From Leptospira broomii serovar Hurstbridge str. 5399 (GTDB taxonomy: Bacteria > Spirochaetota > Leptospiria > Leptospirales > Leptospiraceae), in the NCBI RefSeq assembly GCF_000243715.2, contig NZ_AHMO02000004.1, positions 622,501 to 686,500 of the forward strand: a stretch of 64,000 nt of DNA, given 5' to 3'. The notes below the pieces were generated by a model. It had not been told where the DNA came from. It did not search any database and worked only from the letters and a program-made list of their open reading frames with translations. Positions 44,803-52,980 of the stretch are shown here, piece after piece (positions within the stretch are counted from its first letter, which is position 1; every line of letters begins with the position of its first letter). The position numbers were made by a program, and so were the translations under genes.

Positions 44803-46830
44803 TCAGGGTTTACGTTGTTCTAATAGTTGGCGGAGGTTATGGATCTTCGGATCACCTGGAACAAGTTCGGCAGCTTCCGCAAGCAACTTGCCGGCTCTTA
44901 CCCGATTTCCTAGCAAGCGATACGTGTCCGCTAGGTTAATTAAATTGCGGACGTGTGAAGGCATTCGAATACGGAAGCGTTCTCCGTATTCGGACGCTCG
45001 CTCTAATGACTCGTTGTCCCGAGAAGCGGCATAAACTTTTTTCCAGAGAAGGGAGGTCTGAAAAAAGAATTCGGAATCTGCAGGGTCCCAATCCAACGCC
45101 GTTTCGGCCCAAATTGCGGCCTCTCTAGTACGTCCCGATTTATCGTACAAACGAGAGAGGGCCTTGGCTATTTTTGGTGAAAGTCCTTGCCAAACACCCG
45201 AATTTTTCGGCAGAGATTCCTCCAATATGTGAATCGCTGTAGAGTAATCTTGGTTTTTAAATGCGGTGTCCGCTTTTAGTAGGACCGAGGAATCGTCCGC
45301 TCTATAAGGATCTTGACTCGGGCGATACGCGAGGGATAATAAGCTCAGATCGTCGGATAATTTTCCCTTCGCCGAAAGAGATCTGCGAATTCTTTCCAGA
45401 TCGCCTTGGCTTTCCTCTACGCAATGAAGAAATTGGGTCTCATCTTCGTTGATCGTTCGTTTGCCGGAAAAGTTCTCTTCCAAGATCAGGTCGTCTTTTC
45501 CGTCCGAGCCGCAAAAAACGATATCATTAGGTCTTAGCTTAAAGGTTTGGACTGCAATCTTGGAATTTAGAATTTCGGAAATTCCTAATTTTCGCATATT
45601 CGAATCCGTTCCTAGAAAGGAGGCCTTCCCGTCCCTGTATAGAACCGGCCATGGATGTTCGGCGTTAACAAAATAGAGGGTGCCTGTTCCAAGATCGACT
45701 AGCCCCAAAACGGCCGAAACTAACATAAATCCGTCGAATGTCTCGAAGACATTTTGTAGGTCCAGAAATCCTTCCTTTAGCCAGCGTTCGGGCGATCTGG
45801 CTTGGATTTCAGGAGAAAGACGGGAACGACTGATAATCGAATTGAAAACGGATCCTAGAACGAGCGCTCCACCGGCCCCTTGGACCGATTTTCCCATAGC
45901 ATCACCGTTGATAAACGCAGTGTATTTTTTTCCTCGTAAAAGAATTTCATAGGCGCTTATATAATCTCCGCCGATTTCATACTCCTTTCCTCGAAAGCTG
46001 AATTTCTTGTATTGATCGAATAGAAATTCTACGTTTAGAGGCGATCCGACAGTGATCTCTTTTTTCAAAAGGGGAGTCAGCAATAGAGAGGTAAGGAAAT
46101 AATCTCCGTCTTGTCTTTCTTTTAGGACCTGAATTTGATCCATCTTTTCGGAAATTTCACGGTTCTTTTCTACGATTTTAAAATTACCGACGAATGTCGC
46201 AAATCGGTACTTTTCCACGATAATCGAAAAGACTATCGCAACACAATATGCGATGACTAGATTTTGCATTGAATACGCCGCCTGGGGAGTATTCAATGGA
46301 GGGGAATACAGAATAACGCCTACGATAAACAGTACGATGGAAGCCCCGTATAGTAGAAAAGATATTCTTCTCGGAATGGGTAAGAAGACTATGATCAACA
46401 CGGCGATCTGCAATCCCGAAACGTAGTTCGGATCGTCCGCTATTCTTCCCGTAAAGAAAGAGCAGGAGAGTAAAAAATACGACGCGAACACATAAGCAAA
46501 TTCTAAACCGAATTTCCGAATCGGAATTTTAAAGACCGATCCTAAAAGAAAAAGCGCGAGGGAAATTGTACTGATTAAAGAAAGTCCGATCCGAAAATAA
46601 ACGAGTTCCGGAAATTCCGGATGTAGCTTTTGATCGGTCCCCAGAGCAAATCCTAACCAGACAAAAATTCCGAGAATCGATCCCGGATATTGCAAAGTCA
46701 TAACTTGTCGATTCAGGTCTTGTTTATATTCGTGCTCGTATGTCTTTCGATCCGGGTCCGGTTCGAAGATAGAAAGAAAGTCTCCCCAGGAGACTCGGAT
46801 TTTTCTGAGAAGATTCTGAGGAGATGTCAT
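44803..46830 (-). CDS. Membrane PP2C/SpoIIE-type phosphatase with C-terminal TPR region
   Basis: A protein of 675 residues in three parts. Residues about 45-215 hold six hydrophobic helices. A short coiled stretch leads to a PP2C/SpoIIE domain (about 250-490) with metal-binding aspartates in INGDAMGKS and the block GFMLVSAVLGLVDLGTGTLYFVNAEHP. A TPR-like region covers about 520-675. It probably dephosphorylates a Ser/Thr-phosphorylated regulator, such as an anti-sigma-factor antagonist. Its partner is not in the window. It diverges from glpD. Confidence 0.85.
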   Translation of the reverse strand: MTSPQNLLRKIRVSWGDFLSIFEPDPDRKTYEHEYKQDLNRQVMTLQYPGSILGIFVWLGFALGTDQKLHPEFPELVYFRIGLSLISTISLALFLLGSVFKIPIRKFGLEFAYVFASYFLLSCSFFTGRIADDPNYVSGLQIAVLIIVFLPIPRRISFLLYGASIVLFIVGVILYSPPLNTPQAAYSMQNLVIAYCVAIVFSIIVEKYRFATFVGNFKIVEKNREISEKMDQIQVLKERQDGDYFLTSLLLTPLLKKEITVGSPLNVEFLFDQYKKFSFRGKEYEIGGDYISAYEILLRGKKYTAFINGDAMGKSVQGAGGALVLGSVFNSIISRSRLSPEIQARSPERWLKEGFLDLQNVFETFDGFMLVSAVLGLVDLGTGTLYFVNAEHPWPVLYRDGKASFLGTDSNMRKLGISEILNSKIAVQTFKLRPNDIVFCGSDGKDDLILEENFSGKRTINEDETQFLHCVEESQGDLERIRRSLSAKGKLSDDLSLLSLAYRPSQDPYRADDSSVLLKADTAFKNQDYSTAIHILEESLPKNSGVWQGLSPKIAKALSRLYDKSGRTREAAIWAETALDWDPADSEFFFQTSLLWKKVYAASRDNESLERASEYGERFRIRMPSHVRNLINLADTYRLLGNRVRAGKLLAEAAELVPGDPKIHNLRQLLEQRKP

Positions 46831-46994
46831 TTGAGATGATGAACCGTGTTCGGTTATTTTCCGAGCTTATCCTTACCTAGTCGCAAATCTTTCGGAGTGA
46901 TTCAACATTTTAATTTAACTCGAAGCACAGTACATTTTAAGACTTCCGTAAATCGTTGACCAATCCAATCGAAACGACTAGTTTGGGGAAACCT

Positions 46995-48638
46995 ATGGTA
47001 AATACTCGTGCTTCTCGTTCGAAATCTCCGAAGACTGAGCTTTCTTCCCACGTTTATGATACGTTGATCGTTGGGGGGGGAATTACCGGAGCGACTTTGC
47101 TTTGGGATGCCACCCTTAGAGGACTTAGAGCATTACTAGTGGAAAAGAATGACTTCGCGTCAGGAACTAGTCAGGCTACCTCCAAGCTCATTCACGGCGG
47201 CTTGCGGTATCTTAAGAATGCGGAGTTTGCTCTAGTTAGAGAATCGCTTCGGGAAAGAAGAATTCTTGCTAAAATCAGTCCTCACGCCGTAAAAACCCTG
47301 GGCTTTCTCGTTCCGGTTTACTCAATGACCGAAAAACTGGTGTTAGCGGCAGGGATGCAGATGTATGACGCATTCTCATTCGATAAAAATAGGGAAATTT
47401 CTCCGGATCGCTGGATTCCTAAATTTAGATTTCTAAGTAAGGAAGAGACTCTTATAGAATCGCCCGCCTTACCGAAAGAGGGATTGAAGGGAGCATATCT
47501 ATACTACGATTACCAAAATATAAATCCGGAACGTCACACTTGCGAATTTATTTTCTCCGCGCAACGAAACGGAGGTGAGGCATATAATTATACGGAACTT
47601 GTAGCGCTTAGTAAAGGACAAGAAGCGTACCAGGCTATTCTTTTGGATAAACGAAGCGGTAAGAAATTCCCGGTTTTTGCGAAAACGGTCGTTAACGCTG
47701 CCGGACCTTGGGCGGATTTTATCGAATCGCTCGCCGGAGTCGGAATGGATAAGGTTCTAATAAGATCAAAAGGAATTCATATCGTGACTCGCGCAATTTC
47801 CGGTTCAAAAGCGCTAGTATTGAAGAAGAAGGATAAAACTCATATGTTTGTGCTTCCTTGGCGAGGTAAGACCATAATCGGAACTACTGACACGGTTTAT
47901 CAGGATTCGCCGGATAAATTTAAAGTTACGAAGAATGATATCCAAGGTTTACTCGAGGAAATTAATTATGCTTACGGATATACAGAATTAAAAGAAACCG
48001 ACGTGGATTTTTTCTATGGAGGTATGCGACCCCTTGTGGAAGACCCCGGAGAAACCTCGGATACGTACAATGCCTCCCGAAAGACGGAAATTATTCACCA
48101 TAAAGATCAGGGATTTCCCGGATTTTTTACTGCGCTCGGAGGAAAATATACTACCAGCCGAGGACTTGCGGAAAAGATCGCCGACCTCCTATGTGATTAT
48201 TTACCCGGAACCTATTTGCCTTGTGAGACGAATTTCGTCCCTTTGATTTCCGGAGAATTTTCCGATCTTGCTTCGTTGATTCACGGTTTAGCGAACAAAT
48301 TTCCGAAATTAAGCGGAGAAGTTTTGGAAACCGTTGCGAATCGTTATGGCAGTATCTCATATGAAATTCTTCAGAATGCCAAACCTGGAGAACCTTATGC
48401 AGTTTTAGCGAACGGAGAAAAATTATATATTTCCGAAATTCGGTACATTGCAAACGGGGAATCAATCCGGAAGGCCAGCGATTTCTTCTTTCATAGGTCC
48501 GGAGCGGGAGTACCAGGATTACCCTCTGCGGAAAATCTAGAATTTATTATGGAAGAACTCGGGAAATCTTTGGGTTGGAATCAGACTCAAAGAAAATCCG
48601 AAAAAGCGGAGATTCTCAGCAGATATAAGGTCGGATAG
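46995..48638 (+). CDS. glpD: FAD-dependent glycerol-3-phosphate dehydrogenase
   Basis: It oxidises glycerol 3-phosphate to DHAP at the membrane and passes electrons to quinone. The N-terminal FAD motif is IVGGGITGATLLWDATLRG, followed by KNDFASGTSQATSKLIHGGLRYL, then GGKYTTSRGLAEKI near the C-terminus. The length of 547 residues is normal. The ATG at 46995 has GGGGA seven bases upstream; a TTG at 46956 would add 13 residues without support. It is monocistronic and converges on a TetR gene. Glycerol and fatty acids are expected carbon sources in this genus. Confidence 0.93.
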   Translation: MVNTRASRSKSPKTELSSHVYDTLIVGGGITGATLLWDATLRGLRALLVEKNDFASGTSQATSKLIHGGLRYLKNAEFALVRESLRERRILAKISPHAVKTLGFLVPVYSMTEKLVLAAGMQMYDAFSFDKNREISPDRWIPKFRFLSKEETLIESPALPKEGLKGAYLYYDYQNINPERHTCEFIFSAQRNGGEAYNYTELVALSKGQEAYQAILLDKRSGKKFPVFAKTVVNAAGPWADFIESLAGVGMDKVLIRSKGIHIVTRAISGSKALVLKKKDKTHMFVLPWRGKTIIGTTDTVYQDSPDKFKVTKNDIQGLLEEINYAYGYTELKETDVDFFYGGMRPLVEDPGETSDTYNASRKTEIIHHKDQGFPGFFTALGGKYTTSRGLAEKIADLLCDYLPGTYLPCETNFVPLISGEFSDLASLIHGLANKFPKLSGEVLETVANRYGSISYEILQNAKPGEPYAVLANGEKLYISEIRYIANGESIRKASDFFFHRSGAGVPGLPSAENLEFIMEELGKSLGWNQTQRKSEKAEILSRYKVG

Positions 48639-48648
48639 GACGATCAAC

Positions 48649-48680
48649 AAATCGTACAATATTATAATTGAATACGATTT
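48649..48680. terminator. AT-rich hairpin between glpD and the TetR gene
   Basis: AAATCGTA (48649-48656) pairs with TACGATTT (48673-48680) in the 87-base gap between convergent genes. It is weak in GC, so it is only a candidate for a shared terminator. Confidence 0.4.
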
Positions 48681-48725
48681 CCCAAGAATTTAAAGTATGC
48701 TGTCTCTTCGAAAATTTTAAGAAAG

Positions 48726-49304
48726 CTAGAAGGTAAACGTATTTGCGAGTACTACACCCATAAAGTCTTTTACGACTTCGGCTACGTCCTCTAGCTTGAT
48801 GGCATCTTGATCGACGATCCTTTGTCCGACCGTCCCTAAGATAATACTGATCAAAAGTCTATTTAAGTTGGGGTTGGTGATACCTAAATGCTTTGTGATG
48901 ATCGTCACATATTCCTTCATCGCTTCGGCAATGAGTTGCTTTTCCTCTTCATGATTCTTTAAACGAGAGACATCGCAAATGATATAAAGGAGGTTTTGAA
49001 AGTAGCTTTCTCTATCCTTCACCATAGTAAAAAGGGCTTCTACACGCTTTTCAATGGATTGGTTTTCTTCTCCCTTTGAATAAACTTGCAGTTCTTGGAT
49101 GTCCTTGCTAAGAACGAACTTTACGAGTTCTTTAAAAATATCTTCTTTCGTAGAAAAATAATGATATAATGTACCAGTAGATACATCCAGTTCGGTTGCA
49201 ATCTCTCGCATAGATACTGCCGAATATCCTCTCCGCGCGAGAATATCCACGCACTTGGAAAGAATTTCCGCTTTATATTTCTCGTGGTTTACGATTTTCG
49301 GCAT
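48726..49304 (-). CDS. TetR/AcrR-family transcriptional regulator
   Basis: A one-domain repressor of 192 residues with an N-terminal helix-turn-helix (YSAVSMREIATELDVSTGTLYHYFSTKEDIFKELV) at about residues 25-60, the strongest TetR signature. The C-terminal ligand-binding region is helical and unassigned. AGGAAA lies before the ATG. Its target is not visible; the gap 49305-49425 behind it holds the likely autoregulatory site. The neighbours are lipid-related (GlpD, Mpo1-like, patatin), so lipid control is an inference. Confidence 0.9.
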   Translation of the reverse strand: MPKIVNHEKYKAEILSKCVDILARRGYSAVSMREIATELDVSTGTLYHYFSTKEDIFKELVKFVLSKDIQELQVYSKGEENQSIEKRVEALFTMVKDRESYFQNLLYIICDVSRLKNHEEEKQLIAEAMKEYVTIITKHLGITNPNLNRLLISIILGTVGQRIVDQDAIKLEDVAEVVKDFMGVVLANTFTF

Positions 49305-49425
49305 TCCGGTTTTCCTGAAACAGATTACTCTAAATTTTATAAAGTCGCTTTCTACGTCAACTCGACAAATTCATAGGTTCGAGCATTAAAATAAGACCTC
49401 TTACCGAATGAATTCTAAGATCGAT

Positions 49426-49896
49426 TCAGTAGGCAATGTTCAATTTTTTGTAAATGAATCCAAGCAGCCAAATCGGCCCGATGAGCAGAAACTGCAGATC
49501 CTTAAAAAAAGAAGGTTTTTTGCCTTCTACCTTGTGGCCGATGAACTGAAAGATCCATGCGATCGCAAAAATCCCGAGCGAAATTTGCCACACAGGAATC
49601 GGGGCTGTCGCCTCTAATTCTAAAATGACTGCATACATCGGCAGGGAAACGACAAGCATTCCTAATGCAAGTGTCAGGGAAAGTCTCAAATAGAATAGAA
49701 TAACAAAAGCGATCGACAGCGTCGCAAAGTTTAAATGCGGACTTATGTTCGTTAAGAATGATGGAGTAGGAATCGCCCAAATCATACCCAAAACGCTAAA
49801 ATAGATCGCAGGTACACATATCCAGTGAATTGCCTTGTTGGTTTTATTCTGGTGGCTTTCCCCATACTCGCCGAACCATGATTCGACAGATTTCAT
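49426..49896 (-). CDS. DUF962/Mpo1-like membrane protein
   Basis: A small polytopic membrane protein of 156 residues with four hydrophobic helices. The family histidine pattern is present near the N-terminus: ESHQNKTNKAIHWICVPAIYF. In yeast the Mpo1 relative is an Fe2+-dependent dioxygenase in 2-hydroxy fatty acid breakdown; the bacterial role is not established. I use the ATG at 49896, with GGGAG upstream; the longer frame to 49962 adds non-family residues. It lies just after the patatin-like gene on the same strand. Confidence 0.8.
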   Translation of the reverse strand: MKSVESWFGEYGESHQNKTNKAIHWICVPAIYFSVLGMIWAIPTPSFLTNISPHLNFATLSIAFVILFYLRLSLTLALGMLVVSLPMYAVILELEATAPIPVWQISLGIFAIAWIFQFIGHKVEGKKPSFFKDLQFLLIGPIWLLGFIYKKLNIAY

Positions 49897-49919
49897 GCTC
49901 TCCCTCCCGAACAGGTTAA

Positions 49920-50921
49920 TTATTTTATTTGTTCGAAAAAAGAAAGCAAGTGTTTTTTCCACATAGGAGCGAGGTGGGTTAGAATACGGCTGCGATGTCG
50001 TTCGGCGTCCTCCTTACCTTTCTCAAAGGCATAACGGACTAGACCCGGATTCGTATAATCAAACCCTTGTTCTATAAATGGGGCATCCGGAGAGATTAGG
50101 AGTGTATTTGCTACGATTTCAGGTGCTTTTCCAACCAATGTAGTCGGCTCGTAGAAAACCGCAATTTTCGGAATTTCGGAGCTGAATTCTTCTAGCAGAA
50201 GATTGTTCGTTAGTCCTCCATCTAAATAGTAATTACCGCCTAGACTTTGCAAAGGAAGCACCGGAAAGGCGGAACAGGAGTTCATGACGATTTGAGTGAC
50301 CGTTTCATGGTCGGAAAATTCTTTTTCAGTAAAGACGCGTTCTCTCCATCCCCATTCCTTCATTTTATCCATCACATGGAATGGGAGTTCCCCCTTTCTT
50401 CTTAATTCTTCGTCTCTAAAATAGGCTCGAATAATCCTAGCAGCCCTCGCTAAAAGCATACGCTTATTCGGTTTTCCATTTTTATTTTTTTGAATTTGAT
50501 CTCCCGGAATTTCAACCGTATGAATTCGTATCTTCGCAGCCTTAGAAAGTAGTTTAGGAAGTTTTAAACAATAGCTGACCGTTCGACGAGCCATGCCGTC
50601 ATGTGGGAAGGGTGGAAGAATTCTCAAAAGCCGATTCCAGTAAAAATTTTTAGGGTTTCTGCGGGTTAATTCTTCGAAGTAGACTGAACTTTCTTCCTCG
50701 GTTTCCGAAAGGGCGCTAATCGCCATTGCAGCGCCGGCGCTTACTCCCGAGACTTCCCGAATCTGAATTCCCCAGCTACGAAGTGCAAATGCGAAGCCTA
50801 GGCCGTAAAAAGCTTTGATTCCGCCGCCTGCGATGGCCAGGGCAATTTCTTTTTTAGTCCCCAATTCCTTCCAAATGGATTCTAAAAACGGATACGATGA
50901 TTTGGTCGATTCAGACAGCAT
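49920..50921 (-). CDS. Patatin-like phospholipase/acyl hydrolase
   Basis: A lipid acyl hydrolase with a Ser-Asp dyad. The oxyanion-hole GGGIKAFYGLG, the nucleophile elbow GVSAGA (GXSXG) and the DGG motif (YYLDGGLTNN) with the catalytic Asp are all present in order. There is no signal peptide, so action on the inner membrane or cytosolic lipids is expected. The ATG at 50921 gives 333 residues; a TTG at 50960 is a less likely start. It lies 23 bases upstream of the Mpo1-like gene, so co-transcription is likely. Confidence 0.87.
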   Translation of the reverse strand: MLSESTKSSYPFLESIWKELGTKKEIALAIAGGGIKAFYGLGFAFALRSWGIQIREVSGVSAGAAMAISALSETEEESSVYFEELTRRNPKNFYWNRLLRILPPFPHDGMARRTVSYCLKLPKLLSKAAKIRIHTVEIPGDQIQKNKNGKPNKRMLLARAARIIRAYFRDEELRRKGELPFHVMDKMKEWGWRERVFTEKEFSDHETVTQIVMNSCSAFPVLPLQSLGGNYYLDGGLTNNLLLEEFSSEIPKIAVFYEPTTLVGKAPEIVANTLLISPDAPFIEQGFDYTNPGLVRYAFEKGKEDAERHRSRILTHLAPMWKKHLLSFFEQIK

Positions 50922-51079
50922 TAAATCTTTCTTTAGACAATGAACGCCGTTCGGAATCAAGAATAAATTTGGGCTGTCATAGTTCCTACAAACCCTAAGA
51001 TAATGATTTACTCCATTCTTTTTGGAGAAAGACTTTAGCGAATCGAACCCGTCAGACTATGGTCGAGGAGACAATTTTA

Positions 51080-51547
51080 ATGGCCCAGGAAAATCATCTG
51101 CAGGACATGCAAAAAGAATGGGAGAAATTTTCTAAGGCGGCCCCTTCCTTAAAAGTTCCCCCTCCCGCGTTCAAAGAACTTTCAGGGGAATTTGTTTCGT
51201 ACGTCCGTAAAAAAGAACTGACTTGCAGTTTTTATATCGAACCGAGATTTTCCAATCCAATGGGTGTCTTTCAAGGCGGATTTTTAGCTGCCGCGTTTGA
51301 TAATACGTTCGGCCCACTTTGCTACCTGGCAGCGGGGAAACCCACTACCACGTTGGAACTTAGCGTAAGCTATATTCGTATGGTCAAAGAAAATCAACGG
51401 ATTCGTGTTACGGCCAGAGTGGTGGCACGAGGCAATCAGCATATTTATCTCGAAGCCGAGGCTTTTGACGAGGAAGAAAAGCTTCTCGCGAAATCTACGA
51501 CTCAGGTTTTGATTTTGAAAATTCCGGGAGCCGAAAAACAAGAGTAG
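51080..51547 (+). CDS. PaaI-type hotdog-fold thioesterase
   Basis: An acyl-CoA thioesterase of the PaaI/hotdog superfamily. The family core is visible as FSNPMGVFQGGFLAAAFDNTFGP near residues 60-85, with the catalytic-type acidic residue in that helix (Asp). A later strand pattern (LELSVSYIRMVKENQRIRVTARVV) completes the fold. The ATG at 51080 has GAGGAG nine bases upstream; the ATG at 51059 has none. It is divergent from the patatin-like gene, with about 160 bases between starts. The substrate is unknown. Confidence 0.85.
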   Translation: MAQENHLQDMQKEWEKFSKAAPSLKVPPPAFKELSGEFVSYVRKKELTCSFYIEPRFSNPMGVFQGGFLAAAFDNTFGPLCYLAAGKPTTTLELSVSYIRMVKENQRIRVTARVVARGNQHIYLEAEAFDEEEKLLAKSTTQVLILKIPGAEKQE

Positions 51548-51568
51548 AAGAATATAGATTTTTGCGGA

Positions 51569-52411
51569 TCAAGTCTGTTGACTTTCTTGTGTCGTATTGG
51601 ACTGAGTTCCTGTAATTCTTTCCAGGGGAAGCTTCCGAACATGATCGGTCATTTCTCGCAGGATATTGGCTGTTATATCCTTCATGATTTCCCCCATTAC
51701 CTCAGTCTCCAAAACTTCCGCAATCATCTGTCCGATGTCTTCCCCCAATCTCCGCGAAAGCTCGGACATGAACGGAAGTCTCGATAAATCTCCTAAAAGA
51801 AACTTGGATTGGAGCGACTCGTTAACCTTATTGTGAAATTGACGATCATGTTTTGAAAAAGCCTGTTTAGCGAGCTGGCTATAATCCAAACGAAGCATCA
51901 CTTCTTCCACCCGTTCCAAAGAATGCAGAAATACGGCGTCGGCGATCGTATCTACAATCACGTCCCTAAAGCGAAATGTGATCTCTCGAGTTAAAGCTTC
52001 GCTGACGTTTTGCCCGGACGTTCCGAATCGATAGAATGCGATCGCCAATTTTACGCCGCGGAGCAACAGGAAAGGCCTTAGGAAAAAGAAGGGAATAATT
52101 CCGACGATTTCGTACCAATTTGTTTTTAAGTATTTTTTCGGATCTTCTTTCTGTCTCAGTTTTAAAATTAATTCAAGTCCCCAAAGAACGAGAACCATTA
52201 GATCGAAAACTAAAACATATGCCGAAATATCTCGATGAATGAATTCCTTATAAGAATTTACAAATAATAGCAGGAAGACATCGATCGAAGCGAGTGTGAG
52301 GAGGAAGTAATCCCGGCCCGTACCCGGAAGGACGCTTCTCCAATATCGAATTGTACGGATGATTTTGCCGATTCGAGATACTCGAAGAGGTTTGGTTGCA
52401 GTATCCGTCAT
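51569..52411 (-). CDS. Membrane protein with voltage-sensor-like helices, no pore domain
   Basis: A protein of 280 residues. About four N-terminal hydrophobic helices (residues 38-135) have the character of an ion-transport voltage sensor: an S2-like helix ending in Glu/Lys residues (LELILKLRQKED), a short NWYEIVGIIPFF that resembles S3, and a Leu/Arg helix like S4 (LLLRGVKLAIAFYRFG). No selectivity-filter sequence follows. The rest is a long, charged helical cytoplasmic part. Function is not shown. It is divergent from the NYN gene, whose start is 75 bases away. Confidence 0.6.
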   Translation of the reverse strand: MTDTATKPLRVSRIGKIIRTIRYWRSVLPGTGRDYFLLTLASIDVFLLLFVNSYKEFIHRDISAYVLVFDLMVLVLWGLELILKLRQKEDPKKYLKTNWYEIVGIIPFFFLRPFLLLRGVKLAIAFYRFGTSGQNVSEALTREITFRFRDVIVDTIADAVFLHSLERVEEVMLRLDYSQLAKQAFSKHDRQFHNKVNESLQSKFLLGDLSRLPFMSELSRRLGEDIGQMIAEVLETEVMGEIMKDITANILREMTDHVRKLPLERITGTQSNTTQESQQT

Positions 52412-52485
52412 GGCTATCGGCTCGGTTCGGTAAGGTGTTTACAAGTTTTTCTAGAACGGCCAATCTGGTCACTAGATTTCGCGAG

Positions 52486-52977
52486 ATGCACTTAGTAGTA
52501 GACGGTTTCAATTTGATTTATAAATTTCCCGAATTGGAAGCATTTATGTATTCCGATCGTCTTCGCGAAGCTAGGGTAGGACTTCTTAGGATTTTAGAAG
52601 CGTATTCTTCGAAAATTAAGAACCCGAATATTCACGTTTTCTTTGATGGAAAGAAAGAAAAAGGAAGCGAGGTAAGAAAGGATGCTTACGGAAATATTCA
52701 AGTTTACTTCAGCCAAGAATTAAAAGCCGACGATCTGATCAAGGATTATATCAAGTACTCGCCGAGACCTTCAGAACTATTCATAGTAACCTCGGATCAG
52801 GAAATTTTACTTTTTGCAAAACGCTTAGGCTCGAAAACTATCACATCTGAGGATTTTGCAGCGAAAGTCGCCGATGCTTTCAGCGAAAAACCGCAAACAA
52901 CCGAGAAAGATTCGGAACGAAAACTTTCTCCTGGCGAAATTCTATATTGGAAAGAACTCTTCAAGAAGGGAAAATAA
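52486..52977 (+). CDS. YacP-like NYN-domain protein (putative RNase)
   Basis: A PIN-like NYN-domain protein of 163 residues. The start motif LVVDGFNLIYKFPEL has the first catalytic Asp, then HVFFDGKKEKG, and a third acidic site in SDQEIL. YacP relatives are proposed to be ribosome-associated endoribonucleases. The frame is open back to 52396, but homology starts at the ATG 52486. The MBOAT gene starts only three bases after its stop, so the two are transcribed together although their roles look unrelated. Confidence 0.85.
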   Translation: MHLVVDGFNLIYKFPELEAFMYSDRLREARVGLLRILEAYSSKIKNPNIHVFFDGKKEKGSEVRKDAYGNIQVYFSQELKADDLIKDYIKYSPRPSELFIVTSDQEILLFAKRLGSKTITSEDFAAKVADAFSEKPQTTEKDSERKLSPGEILYWKELFKKGK

Positions 52978-52980
52978 ACC

